From NCBI GenBank assembly GCA_900544135.1, contig UQTU01000003.1, forward strand, positions 62,001-126,000: a stretch of 64,000 nt of DNA. The letters run 5' to 3'. The DNA comes from an uncultured Collinsella sp. (lineage in GTDB: Bacteria > Actinomycetota > Coriobacteriia > Coriobacteriales > Coriobacteriaceae). The notes below the pieces were generated by a model that worked only from the letters and a program-made list of their open reading frames with translations, did no database searches and had not been told where the DNA came from. Both the position numbers and the translations under genes were made by a program. Shown here in pieces: positions 43,941-51,664 of the stretch; the stretch's first letter is position 1; each line of letters begins with the position of its first letter.

Positions 43941-44645
43941 ATGGGCGTCGTCGATCCCTTTTCTGTTGCTCGGGCTGCTGGGCTCGAGCTCGTGCGGACG
44001 TCCGAGGGCCTTACGCTCACCGACGGCACGATGGAGTTGCGTGCCGATTTTGGCCGCATGCTTCCACGGCTCAAGCAGGGTCGTCTGCAGCAAGAGCTGT
44101 TGGTAAAGGCTGCGCGCACAAAAGGCATCGAACAACCATGGGCGATTGATGCCACAGCAGGCTTTGGCGAGGACTCGCTGCTGCTGGCGGCCGCGGGCTT
44201 TACCGTCGATCTGTATGAACAGGATTGCGTGATCGCGGCGCTTCTCAAGGATGCCTTGGATCGCGCGACAGATGATCCGGCGCTTGCGACAGCCGTGGCA
44301 CGAATGCGCTTGCATGCGGGCGAGGACAGCATCGCCGGCCTTCGCCATGTAGCTGAGCTGATCGGGCAGGGCGAGCTCACCGCTCCTGACGTGGTATATC
44401 TGGACCCCATGTTTCCCGGGCGCACCAAGAGCGCGGCGGTGAAAAAGAAGTTCCAACTCTTGCATCATCTGGAACAGCCGTGTGCCGATGAGGAGACGCT
44501 GGTCGAAGCCGCGCTTGCGGTGCACCCGCGTAAGGTCGTTATCAAGCGGCCGGTGAAGGGGCCGCTGCTTGCCGGCGTTAAGCCGAGCTATCAGCTTGCG
44601 GGCAAGGCCGTTCGCTACGATGTTTTGGTGCCGCCGCGCCCGTAG
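43941..44645 (+). CDS. rsmJ: 16S rRNA (guanine1516-N2)-methyltransferase RsmJ family
   Basis: A class I SAM methyltransferase of 234 aa. WAIDATAGFGEDSLLLAAAG is the SAM loop near residue 70, and VVYLDPMFPGRTKSAAVKKK carries the catalytic DPMFP (a DPPY equivalent specific to RsmJ). HPRKVVIKRPVKGPLLAG near the C-terminus is also family-typical. It modifies G1516 of 16S rRNA. The ATG at 43941 lies six bases after AAGGAG. Confidence 0.9.
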   Translation: MGVVDPFSVARAAGLELVRTSEGLTLTDGTMELRADFGRMLPRLKQGRLQQELLVKAARTKGIEQPWAIDATAGFGEDSLLLAAAGFTVDLYEQDCVIAALLKDALDRATDDPALATAVARMRLHAGEDSIAGLRHVAELIGQGELTAPDVVYLDPMFPGRTKSAAVKKKFQLLHHLEQPCADEETLVEAALAVHPRKVVIKRPVKGPLLAGVKPSYQLAGKAVRYDVLVPPRP

Positions 44646-44693
44646 CTTGCGTGCGATGGCCGGCGCTTCGCCAGCGCCGTGCCGATGCGGGGT

Positions 44694-44990
44694 CTATTTC
44701 CAGGGGTGCGACGTCAGATGCCATCCGCCGCAGTATTCGCATTTGTAGCAGGCAAGGCCGCGCCGCCCGCGGTTTTCGCAGTCGGCCATAACTGCCTCGG
44801 CCTCGGCGCGCGTGTCGTAACGGTTTTTGCGTTCGCACGACTTGTAGCGCCAGGCTTCATCGCGCTCGGCGTCTAGTGCGTCGCGGCGCTCGTCTTCGCG
44901 CGCAAACAGATCGCTCATATCGCCGCCGGTGGCAGCGCCCAAAAACTCGCTCTTTGCCTTTGACCAGGCGGCTCGCTTTTTGCTCCCCAT
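44694..44990 (-). CDS. Small protein with C-terminal CxxC/WHLT zinc-ribbon-like motif
   Basis: 98 aa, very basic and acidic by turns. The C-terminal third has CERKNRYDTRAEAEAVMADC and CYKCEYCGGWHLTSHPWK, giving two Cys pairs able to bind zinc. The CxxCxxWHLT ending also occurs in small phage and plasmid proteins. ATG at 44990 (MGSKKRAAWSK) is preferred to the TTG at 45011. It is convergent with rsmJ. The function is unknown; a nucleic-acid-binding role is a guess from the charge and zinc motif. Confidence 0.7.
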   Translation of the reverse strand: MGSKKRAAWSKAKSEFLGAATGGDMSDLFAREDERRDALDAERDEAWRYKSCERKNRYDTRAEAEAVMADCENRGRRGLACYKCEYCGGWHLTSHPWK

Positions 44991-45064
44991 CTGCTTCGCG
45001 CCCCTCTTCAAACGCTGGTATCATTGCTCAATCAAAGTGATACCAATAAACGTGAGGTCGCCGC

Positions 45065-45556
45065 GTGATGATCAGAAAAACCCTCGATACCGACATTCCC
45101 GCCGTCATGGCTATCTATGACGCGGCCCGCGCTTTTATGCGCGCGCATGGCAACGCCACGCAGTGGCCCGAGGGCACGCCTTCGGCCGAGCAGCTGGCTG
45201 CCGATATCTCCGCTGGTGGCAGCTATGTGTGCGAAGTTGACGGTCACGTGGTAGCGACGTTTGCCTTTTTACCGGGTCCGGACGAGTGCTATGACGTAAT
45301 TGAGGACGGTCGGTGGCGCAGCGACACTCCGTACGCCGTGCTGCACCGTGTGGCATCCGACGGCACCGTGCACGGTATCGCGGCTGCGATGTTCGCCTTT
45401 GCCAAAGAGCGTGCCGATCACCTGCGCATCGACACGCATCAGGACAATCTGCCCATGCAGCGTGCGAGCATCAAGGCGGGATTCGAGCGTGCCGGCATTA
45501 TCCATGTGTCGGACGGCACGCCGCGTGTTGCGTTCGACTGGCTGCGCGAGGCATAA
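45065..45556 (+). CDS. GNAT-family N-acetyltransferase
   Basis: 163 aa. MIRKTLDTDIPAVMAIYDAAR at the N-terminus, the β4 strand GSYVCEVDGHVVATFAF, and the C-terminal LRIDTHQDNLPMQRASIKAGF with AGI match the GNAT fold. The pyrophosphate loop between them is short and atypical (SDGTVHGIAAAMFAFAKE). Acetyl-CoA-dependent acylation of a small molecule or protein amine is the family activity; the substrate is unknown. A terminator follows. Confidence 0.85.
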   Translation: MMIRKTLDTDIPAVMAIYDAARAFMRAHGNATQWPEGTPSAEQLAADISAGGSYVCEVDGHVVATFAFLPGPDECYDVIEDGRWRSDTPYAVLHRVASDGTVHGIAAAMFAFAKERADHLRIDTHQDNLPMQRASIKAGFERAGIIHVSDGTPRVAFDWLREA

Positions 45557-45590
45557 GCGCCCAGGCGCATACCAACACTCCATCTAAATG

Positions 45591-45618
45591 AAAATGGCCC
45601 CGGGTGGGGCCATTTTTT
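45591..45618 (+). terminator. Terminator after the GNAT gene
   Basis: AAAATGGCCCC / GGGGCCATTTT stem with a short GGGT-type loop and T6 on the plus strand, 35 bases past the stop. Confidence 0.88.
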
Positions 45619-45862
45619 GGCAAAACGCGTTGTTGTGGGGCTCGCGTCGCTGCCGTTCCAGATGAACCCGGGCAGACAAAAAGGGGAGGTGCCGGCTTTC
45701 GCAAGGCGCGAACCTACGAAAATCGCTGCGCGGCAACGCGGGGCGATGAGCTCGGTCGGGGGATAGGGCCCGCTTCGCCCGCCGGCCCGTAAATTGTATC
45801 ATCCAGTGTGGAACGAGAGCGCCCGTTGCCGCGTGCGATGGGCTTGCAATAAGAGGAGAGCC
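45619..45862 (+). other. Leader region of the TetM-like gene, no gene seen
   Basis: 244 bases with no convincing coding frame on either strand. The sequence is GC-rich with several short dyads (for example GGGCCCGCTTCGCCCGCCGGCCC at 45767–45789). A TAAATTGTATCAT segment at 45792–45804 could be the -10 region. An attenuating leader is plausible because ribosomal protection genes often have one, but no leader peptide with a ribosome binding site was found. Confidence 0.4.
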
Positions 45863-47866
45863 ATGTCGAAGCAAGCTGTCGTTGGAATCTTGGCGCATGT
45901 CGATGCCGGCAAGACAACGTTGGCCGAGGCCATGTTGTTCAACGCGGGTCGCATTCGCAAGCGCGGCCGCGTGGACGATGGCGATTCGCATCTGGACACT
46001 AACGCGATCGAGCGCGAGCGCGGCATTACGATTTTCTCGTCGCAGGCCGTGCTCGACCAAGGCGATACCCACGTCATGCTCGTGGACGCTCCCGGCCACG
46101 TCGATTTTTCTGCCGAGGCGGAGCGCACGTTGCGCGCGCTCGACTACGCGATTCTGGTGGTGGGTGCCAACGATGGCGTGCAGGGGCATACCGAAACCCT
46201 GTGGCGCCTTCTTGCGCGCTATGACATCCCGACGTTCATCTTTATCAACAAGATCGATTTGGAGAATCCCGGCCACGACGTTTTGCTGGCACAGCTTGGA
46301 CAGCGTCTTTCCGAGGGCTGCCTGGATGCCAACGAACTGTTGGCGGGCGGTGCCGTTCAGGAGGACGCCGCCGCGTTGGACGAAGCTGCGCTCGAGGAGT
46401 TTCTTGAAGCGGGCGAACTTTCTGTTGCAACGCTGTCGCGCATGGTTGCCGAGCGCAAATTGTTTCCATGCTTTGTCGGCTCGGCGCTCAGGGACCAGGG
46501 CGTGGACGAGCTACTGGATGGCATATGCGCGCTGATGCGCGAACAGGCATGGCTCCCGGAGTTTGCCGCGCGCGTCTATCGTGTCAGCCGCGGAGATCGT
46601 GGCGAGCGCTTGGCTTGGGTTAAAGTGACCGGCGGCACGCTACATGCCAAGCAGATGATTAACGGACGTTCCGGTGCCGAGATATGGGAACAGAAGGTCG
46701 ATCAGGTACGCATCTATAACGGCGAGAAGTATGAGCTTGCCCAAGAAGTTGCTGCTGGCGGTATTTGCGCCGTGACGGGTCTTGCGCACGTTCGCCCAGG
46801 GGACGCCCTGGGCATGGAGCCCGCGGGCGATGCGCCCGTCATCGCTCCGGTCCTCACCTATACGGTGCTGCCGGGCGAACACGACGTTCATGCGGTGTTT
46901 AAAGCGCTGAGTGAGTTGGCGGACGAAGATCCCATGCTCGGCGTAAGCTGGAATACGCATCTTGAGCAGATCCATTTGCAGTTGATGGGCGCCGTGCAAC
47001 TCGAGGTCGTGCAGCGGGTGTTGGCCGATCGCTTTGGCCTTTCGGTTGCGTTTGAGCCCGGCGGCATTCTCTATAAGGAGACTATTTCGCGGCCGGTCGA
47101 GGGCGTGGGCCACTTTGAGCCGCTGCGCCACTATGCCGAGGTGCATCTGCGCCTGGAGCCGTTGCCGGCGGGTTCGGGTGTGCAGTTTGGCACCGTGACC
47201 TCGACCGACGAGCTCGATCTTAACTGGCAGCGTTTGGCACTCACCAACGCTATGGAGCGCGACCACCTGGGCGTGCTGACGGGCTCGCCCATCACCGATG
47301 TGCGCATTACGCTCACGGGCGGCCGCGCGCATGCCAAACACACCGAGGGCGGCGATTTTCGCCAGGCCACGTACCGCGCGATTCGCCAGGGTTTGATGCA
47401 GGCGCGCGAGGCCGGCGCGGCGGTGTTGTTGGAGCCGTGGTATCGCTTTGAGCTCGAGGTGCCGGGGGAGTGCGTGGGCCGGGCGCTCTCGGATGCCACG
47501 CGCATGAGTGCCGAGTACGAGCCGCCGACGATGGCGGGAGACCGGGCGAAGCTTGTGGGTCGCGTTCCGGCATCCGAGGTGCAAGATTATGCGCTGGAGG
47601 TGGCTGCCTACACGAGCGGTCGCGGGCATCTGTACCTGGAGTTCGCCGGTTATGCGGCTTGCCATGATGGCGAGCGCGTAATCGAGGCTGCCGCCTACGA
47701 GCCCGAGGCCGATCTGCCCAACACGCCCGACTCGGTCTTTTGCGCCCACGGCGCCGGCTACACGGTCAAATGGTACGACGCACCCGCTGCGGCGCACGTA
47801 AAGGTCGATCCCGCCACCTTCCGCCCCTGGCGAGCAGCAGACGCCGAGTTTTTCGGCCACATGTGA
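45863..47866 (+). CDS. TetM/TetW-like ribosomal protection GTPase (EF-G family)
   Basis: 667 aa. G1 is AHVDAGKTTLAE, G2 is RGITIFSSQ, G3 is DAPGHVDFSAE, and G4 is NKID. The EF-G domains II–V follow. GRAHAKHTEGGDFRQATYRA and the C-terminal SVFCAHGAGYTVKWYD are characteristic of the Tet(M)/Otr(A) branch rather than EF-G or RF3. Tet proteins release tetracycline from ribosomes. This copy sits among core genes with matching codon use, so it may be a chromosomal homologue whose resistance function is unproven. ATG at 45863 follows AAGAGGAGAG. The last codon ATG and the stop TGA are the first six bases of a palindromic repeat. Confidence 0.87.
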   Translation: MSKQAVVGILAHVDAGKTTLAEAMLFNAGRIRKRGRVDDGDSHLDTNAIERERGITIFSSQAVLDQGDTHVMLVDAPGHVDFSAEAERTLRALDYAILVVGANDGVQGHTETLWRLLARYDIPTFIFINKIDLENPGHDVLLAQLGQRLSEGCLDANELLAGGAVQEDAAALDEAALEEFLEAGELSVATLSRMVAERKLFPCFVGSALRDQGVDELLDGICALMREQAWLPEFAARVYRVSRGDRGERLAWVKVTGGTLHAKQMINGRSGAEIWEQKVDQVRIYNGEKYELAQEVAAGGICAVTGLAHVRPGDALGMEPAGDAPVIAPVLTYTVLPGEHDVHAVFKALSELADEDPMLGVSWNTHLEQIHLQLMGAVQLEVVQRVLADRFGLSVAFEPGGILYKETISRPVEGVGHFEPLRHYAEVHLRLEPLPAGSGVQFGTVTSTDELDLNWQRLALTNAMERDHLGVLTGSPITDVRITLTGGRAHAKHTEGGDFRQATYRAIRQGLMQAREAGAAVLLEPWYRFELEVPGECVGRALSDATRMSAEYEPPTMAGDRAKLVGRVPASEVQDYALEVAAYTSGRGHLYLEFAGYAACHDGERVIEAAAYEPEADLPNTPDSVFCAHGAGYTVKWYDAPAAAHVKVDPATFRPWRAADAEFFGHM

Positions 47867-47891
47867 CAAAGGGGCAGTTCCTTTGTCACAT
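47861..47891. repeat. Palindromic repeat, family 1 (copy 3)
   Basis: ATGTGACAAAGGGGCAGTTCCTTTGTCACAT-type copy with paired changes (GGGG/TTCC) that keep most of the stem. It supplies the Met codon and TGA stop of the TetM-like gene (47861–47866). Confidence 0.88.
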
Positions 47892-47895
47892 GCTA

Positions 47896-47925
47896 TTGGT
47901 ATAACTCGGTATAAGTTGGTATAAC
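47896..47925 (+). promoter_or_regulatory. Three tandem 10-bp repeats upstream of AAA ATPase 1
   Basis: TTGGTATAAC, TCGGTATAAG and TTGGTATAAC lie head to tail with no gap. The 10-bp period puts each on the same helix face. They lie between a family 1 repeat and the ATPase start at 47960. Each contains TATAA, so a promoter and operator may overlap here. Confidence 0.65.
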
Positions 47926-47959
47926 TGTTACCAGGGTTTGCCAATCCGAGGAGGCCGAT

Positions 47960-49078
47960 ATGAATCCAAATCCCTTTAAGCCCACAGCTGGTAAGCGGCC
48001 TCCGATACTCATCGGTCGCGAGTCGGTCATCGAAGATTTTGAGGAAGGGCTCGACAACGGCGCCGGAGCGCCGGGCAGGCTCATGCTCATTACGGGAAAC
48101 CGCGGCTATGGCAAAACGGTTCTCCTGCGGGAGCTGCAACGTCTAGCCAGCGAGCGCGGATGGGCGGTTGTCTCCGATTCCGCTTCGCTTGGCTTATGCG
48201 ACCGCTTGGCCGAGGCGCTTCGCTCGAATAAACCCGTTGTGACGTCAATGGAGTTCGGTCCGTCGTTTGGTCGGATGTCGGTTGAGGCGGCGCGAGCAAA
48301 AGGCGAGACGTTGCGAGGGCTGGTCAACGAGCGCCTCAAGAAGCTCGGGCCGGGAAAGGGCTTACTGTTTGCGATTGACGAGGCCCAATCTGCGTCTATC
48401 GAGGAACTGGCGGCGCTGGCCGTTCTCTATCAGCAAGTGCTTGGAGATCAAGATGCCACGGGCTTGCCCGATAGCGACCAGCGCGGTCTTGCGCTGGTTT
48501 TTGCCGGCTTGCCCAGTATGGTTGATGACTTGCTCGAAGAGCCGAGCGTAACGTTTCTGCGCCGCGCCCAGCAGCGTACGCTGGGGGCGATTTCTTTGCC
48601 CAGGGTGCGGGATTCATATATCCAGACAGTCGAGAGTACCGGTCTCTGCGTCGATGCGGAGACGGCGGACCTTGCGGCACACAAGAGCATGGGGCATCCC
48701 TATATGGTTCAGCTGGTGGGCTATTACATGTGGCGCTCTGCCGTCCGGCGCAACTCGCAGGTCATTGAAAGGTGCGATGTCGAGGCTGGCCATGCGGATG
48801 CCATCTCTGAGTTCTACGAAGCGGTCGACGCGCCCCTGTATTATGGATTGCGCAGTCCGCAACGCCTCTTTATCGAGGCCATGGCTGCTGACGAGGGTAA
48901 GCCGACGCGCATGGCGGACATCATTGAGCGTTGCGATCGCACCCAGAGCTGGGCGAGTAAATATCGTGCAAGCCTAATTCGCGAGCGCGTCATCGAGGCC
49001 GCCGGATACGGCCTCGTCCGGTTTACCGTGCCCATGCTGGGCAGCTACATTCGCGACCGCGTTTTATGGCACGAGTAA
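47960..49078 (+). CDS. Orc1/Cdc6-like AAA ATPase with C-terminal winged helix (AAA 1)
   Basis: 372 aa. The N-terminal NPFKPTAGKRPPILIGR is the lead-in typical of bacterial Orc1-like AAA_16 ATPases. Walker A is GNRGYGKT near residue 46, Walker B is LLFAIDEAQ near 137, sensor 1 is ALVFAGLPS, and an arginine-bearing SFLRRAQQ (here TFLRRAQQ) follows. The C-terminal ~80 residues hold a winged helix (MADIIERCDRTQSWASKYRASLIRERVI). Role unknown. It resembles the ATPase encoded at 51.7–52.8 kb on the other strand in order and motifs, so the two are paralogues. GAGGAGG precedes the ATG. Confidence 0.82.
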   Translation: MNPNPFKPTAGKRPPILIGRESVIEDFEEGLDNGAGAPGRLMLITGNRGYGKTVLLRELQRLASERGWAVVSDSASLGLCDRLAEALRSNKPVVTSMEFGPSFGRMSVEAARAKGETLRGLVNERLKKLGPGKGLLFAIDEAQSASIEELAALAVLYQQVLGDQDATGLPDSDQRGLALVFAGLPSMVDDLLEEPSVTFLRRAQQRTLGAISLPRVRDSYIQTVESTGLCVDAETADLAAHKSMGHPYMVQLVGYYMWRSAVRRNSQVIERCDVEAGHADAISEFYEAVDAPLYYGLRSPQRLFIEAMAADEGKPTRMADIIERCDRTQSWASKYRASLIRERVIEAAGYGLVRFTVPMLGSYIRDRVLWHE

Positions 49079-49109
49079 TGTGACAAAGGGACAGTCCCTT
49101 TGTCACATT
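49077..49109. repeat. Palindromic repeat, family 1 (copy 4)
   Basis: A perfect family 1 sequence, identical to the copy at 19.87 kb. Its first two bases are the last two of the TAA stop of AAA ATPase 1, and it ends 21 bases before the UvrA-like start. Confidence 0.92.
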
Positions 49110-49130
49110 CGATCAACAGGAAGGGGAGCG

Positions 49131-51623
49131 ATGACGGTGTCGCAACAACCAAGTGCTATCGAGGTACGTGGCGCGCGCGTCCATAACCTCAAGGACATCG
49201 ATATCGATATTCCGCTGGGAAGGCTCGTGGGCATTGCCGGCGTGTCGGGGTCGGGCAAGAGTTCGCTGGCGCTGGGCGTTCTTTACGCCGAGGGCTCGCG
49301 TCGCTACTTGGAGGCGCTCAGCACCTATACCCGCCGCCGTCTGACGCAGGCCGAGCACGCCCAGGTGGACGAGGTGCTGCACGTGCCGGCGGCGCTCGCG
49401 TTGCATCAGCGTCCTAGTGTGCCAGGCGTGCGCTCGACCTTTGGCACCATGACCGAGCTCAACAACAGCCTGCGCCTGCTCTTTAGCCGCTGCGCCCATC
49501 ACGTGTGCCCGCATTGCGGGACGCGTGTGGAGCCGAGCCTTAACGTGGCCGCGGGCCTGTCGCTCACGTGCCCCGCGTGCGGCCGCGAGTTCTATGCGCC
49601 GGGGGCCGAGGACCTTGCCTTTAACAGTGGCGGCGCGTGTTCTACCTGCGGCGGCACCGGCGTCATGCGCGAGGTGGACGAGGCGAGCCTGGTGCCCGAC
49701 GAGTCAAAGACCATCAACGAGGGCGCGGTGCTTCCCTGGGGCACGCTCATGTGGGACCTGATGAAGCAGGTGGCCGGCGAGATGGGCGTGCGTACCGACG
49801 TGCCGTTTAACCAGCTCACGCCTGAAGAGCGCGATATCGTGTTCCATGGCCCGGCAGTTAAGAAGCACATTCTCTACGTTCCCAAAAATGGCGAGGGCGC
49901 CACGCCGCTCGACTTTACCTATTACAACGCCGTCTATACCGTCGAGAATGCGCTCGCCAAGGTTAAGGACGATAAGGGGCTCAAGCGCGTTGCGCGCTTT
50001 TTGCGCGAGGGACCGTGCCGCGATTGCGGCGGCACGCGTCTTTCCGACGCCGCGCGCCAGCCCCAGGTGCGCGGTATCAATCTGGCGCAGGCGGCAGCCA
50101 TGACGCTGGGCGAGGTGATTGAGTGGGTGCGCGGGGTGCCCGCATCCTTGCCGACCGAGATGCGGCCCATGGCCGGGGACAACTGCGATTCGTTTTTGAG
50201 TACGGCCCGCCGCCTGGTCGACCTGGGCCTCGATTACCTTTCGCTCGACCGCGCCGGTGCCACGCTGTCTACGGGTGAGCGCCAGCGCGTGCAACTCGCC
50301 CGCGTGGTGCGCAACCGATCGACGGGTGTGCTGTATGTGCTGGACGAGCCTTCGATCGGCTTGCATCCTGCCAATGTCGACGGTCTGGTGGGCGTGATGC
50401 GCGATCTGGTGTTCGACGGCAATACCGTGGTTGTTGTGGACCACGACACGCGCGTGCTGGCAGAAGCCGACTATCTGGTCGAGATGGGCCCCGTTGCGGG
50501 AGCAGGCGGCGGCCATGTAATCGCCGCCGGTACGGTAGACGAGGTCGAACAATCGCAGGGCAGCCGCATCGCGCCGTTCTTGCGCTCGGACCCCAAGCGT
50601 CTGCGCCCGCAGGTGACTGACGACGAACTGTTCGACCAAGGTCATATCCGGATGGCGACCGATGCCATCCATACCGTCAAACCGCTCGAAGTCGATATCC
50701 CACGCGGCCGCCTTGTCGCGGTGACGGGTGTTTCGGGTTCGGGCAAGACGACGCTGGTGCTCGAGACGCTCATCCCGGCACTCAAGGCGCAGGCAGCTGG
50801 CGAGCGCCTGCCAAGGCACGTGCGTTGGGTCGATGCCGAGGGCATCGCGCGCGCCAACTTGATTGACGCCACACCCATTGGCGCCAACGTACGCTCGACG
50901 GTAGCGACCTATGCCGATATCCATGATGAGCTGCGCCGCGCCTTTGCCCGTACGCCTGAGGCCAAGGCGGCAGGGTATAAGGCGGGCGCCTTTAGCTACA
51001 ACACCGGCGCCTTGCGCTGCCCTACGTGCGACGGCACGGGCTCGATATCGCTCGACGTGCAGTTTTTGCCCGATGTCGAGATCGTCTGTCCTGCATGTCG
51101 CGGCTCGCGTTATGCAGACGCGGCCTCGCGTATCCATCGCGAGGGCAAGGACGGGAGCCTGCTTACGTTGCCGCAGCTCATGGACATGAGCGTGGACGAG
51201 GCCCTCGATGCCACACTGGGACTCAAGAAAGTTCAGACGCGTCTGCAGACCCTGCACGACCTGGGGCTGGGCTATCTCACACTGGGCGAGCCCACGCCGG
51301 CGCTCTCGGGCGGCGAGGCGCAGCGACTTAAGCTTGCGAGCGAGATGGGTCGCGTGCAGGACGATGCCGTATTCGTATTCGACGAGCCCACCATTGGCCT
51401 GCATCCGCTCGACGTTCAGGTGCTGCTGAGTGTGTTTGACGGCCTCGTTGCCAAGGGCGCCACGGTTATCGTGATCGAACACGATCTCGACCTTATCCGT
51501 AATGCCGATTATGTGATCGACATGGGCCCGGGCGGTGGCGACGCCGGCGGGCAAATCGTCTGCGCCGGCACGCCGGCGGATATCGTCGCTTGCTCCAAGA
51601 GCATTACCGGTCGCTACCTCTAA
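49131..51623 (+). CDS. UvrA-like ABC ATPase (short UvrA paralogue)
   Basis: 830 aa versus ~940 for true UvrA. ABC module 1 has Walker A GVSGSGKSS (~38), a zinc module with CPHCG and CPACG, CSTCGGTG, signature LSTGERQRVQLA and LYVLDEPSIGLHP. Module 2 has GVSGSGKTT (~535), CPTCDGTG and CPACRGSRY, LSGGEAQRLKLA and VFVFDEPTIGLHP. It is shortened in the region that binds UvrB, the pattern of UvrA2/DrrC-like paralogues linked to drug tolerance or unknown DNA roles. The start ATG at 49131 follows GGAAGGGG; the frame reaching back to 49080 is merely the repeat. It is flanked by two AAA ATPases and two palindromes. Confidence 0.85.
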   Translation: MTVSQQPSAIEVRGARVHNLKDIDIDIPLGRLVGIAGVSGSGKSSLALGVLYAEGSRRYLEALSTYTRRRLTQAEHAQVDEVLHVPAALALHQRPSVPGVRSTFGTMTELNNSLRLLFSRCAHHVCPHCGTRVEPSLNVAAGLSLTCPACGREFYAPGAEDLAFNSGGACSTCGGTGVMREVDEASLVPDESKTINEGAVLPWGTLMWDLMKQVAGEMGVRTDVPFNQLTPEERDIVFHGPAVKKHILYVPKNGEGATPLDFTYYNAVYTVENALAKVKDDKGLKRVARFLREGPCRDCGGTRLSDAARQPQVRGINLAQAAAMTLGEVIEWVRGVPASLPTEMRPMAGDNCDSFLSTARRLVDLGLDYLSLDRAGATLSTGERQRVQLARVVRNRSTGVLYVLDEPSIGLHPANVDGLVGVMRDLVFDGNTVVVVDHDTRVLAEADYLVEMGPVAGAGGGHVIAAGTVDEVEQSQGSRIAPFLRSDPKRLRPQVTDDELFDQGHIRMATDAIHTVKPLEVDIPRGRLVAVTGVSGSGKTTLVLETLIPALKAQAAGERLPRHVRWVDAEGIARANLIDATPIGANVRSTVATYADIHDELRRAFARTPEAKAAGYKAGAFSYNTGALRCPTCDGTGSISLDVQFLPDVEIVCPACRGSRYADAASRIHREGKDGSLLTLPQLMDMSVDEALDATLGLKKVQTRLQTLHDLGLGYLTLGEPTPALSGGEAQRLKLASEMGRVQDDAVFVFDEPTIGLHPLDVQVLLSVFDGLVAKGATVIVIEHDLDLIRNADYVIDMGPGGGDAGGQIVCAGTPADIVACSKSITGRYL

Positions 51624-51626
51624 CCG

Positions 51627-51658
51627 AATGTGACAAAGGGACTGTCCCTTTGTCACAT
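51627..51658. repeat. Palindromic repeat, family 1 (copy 5)
   Basis: AATGTGACAAAGGGA / TCCCTTTGTCACAT with centre CTG. It lies between the convergent UvrA-like gene and AAA ATPase 2, four bases after one stop and seven before the other. Confidence 0.9.
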
Positions 51659-51664
51659 CGATGC

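Noticed and set aside
45690..45740. Possible tRNA T-loop (GTAGGTTCGCGCC) on the minus strand in the TetM-like leader
   Set aside because: No matching acceptor, D or anticodon stems could be drawn, and the loop lacks the GTTCRANY consensus.
45663..45770. Short frame MNPGRQKGE… as a leader peptide for the TetM-like gene
   Set aside because: No ribosome binding site precedes it, and its composition is like random GC-rich DNA.
49080..49130. N-terminal extension MTKGQSLCHI of the UvrA-like protein
   Set aside because: The same peptide appears wherever family 1 repeats occur because the palindrome has an open frame. The proper start has its own ribosome binding site at 49131.
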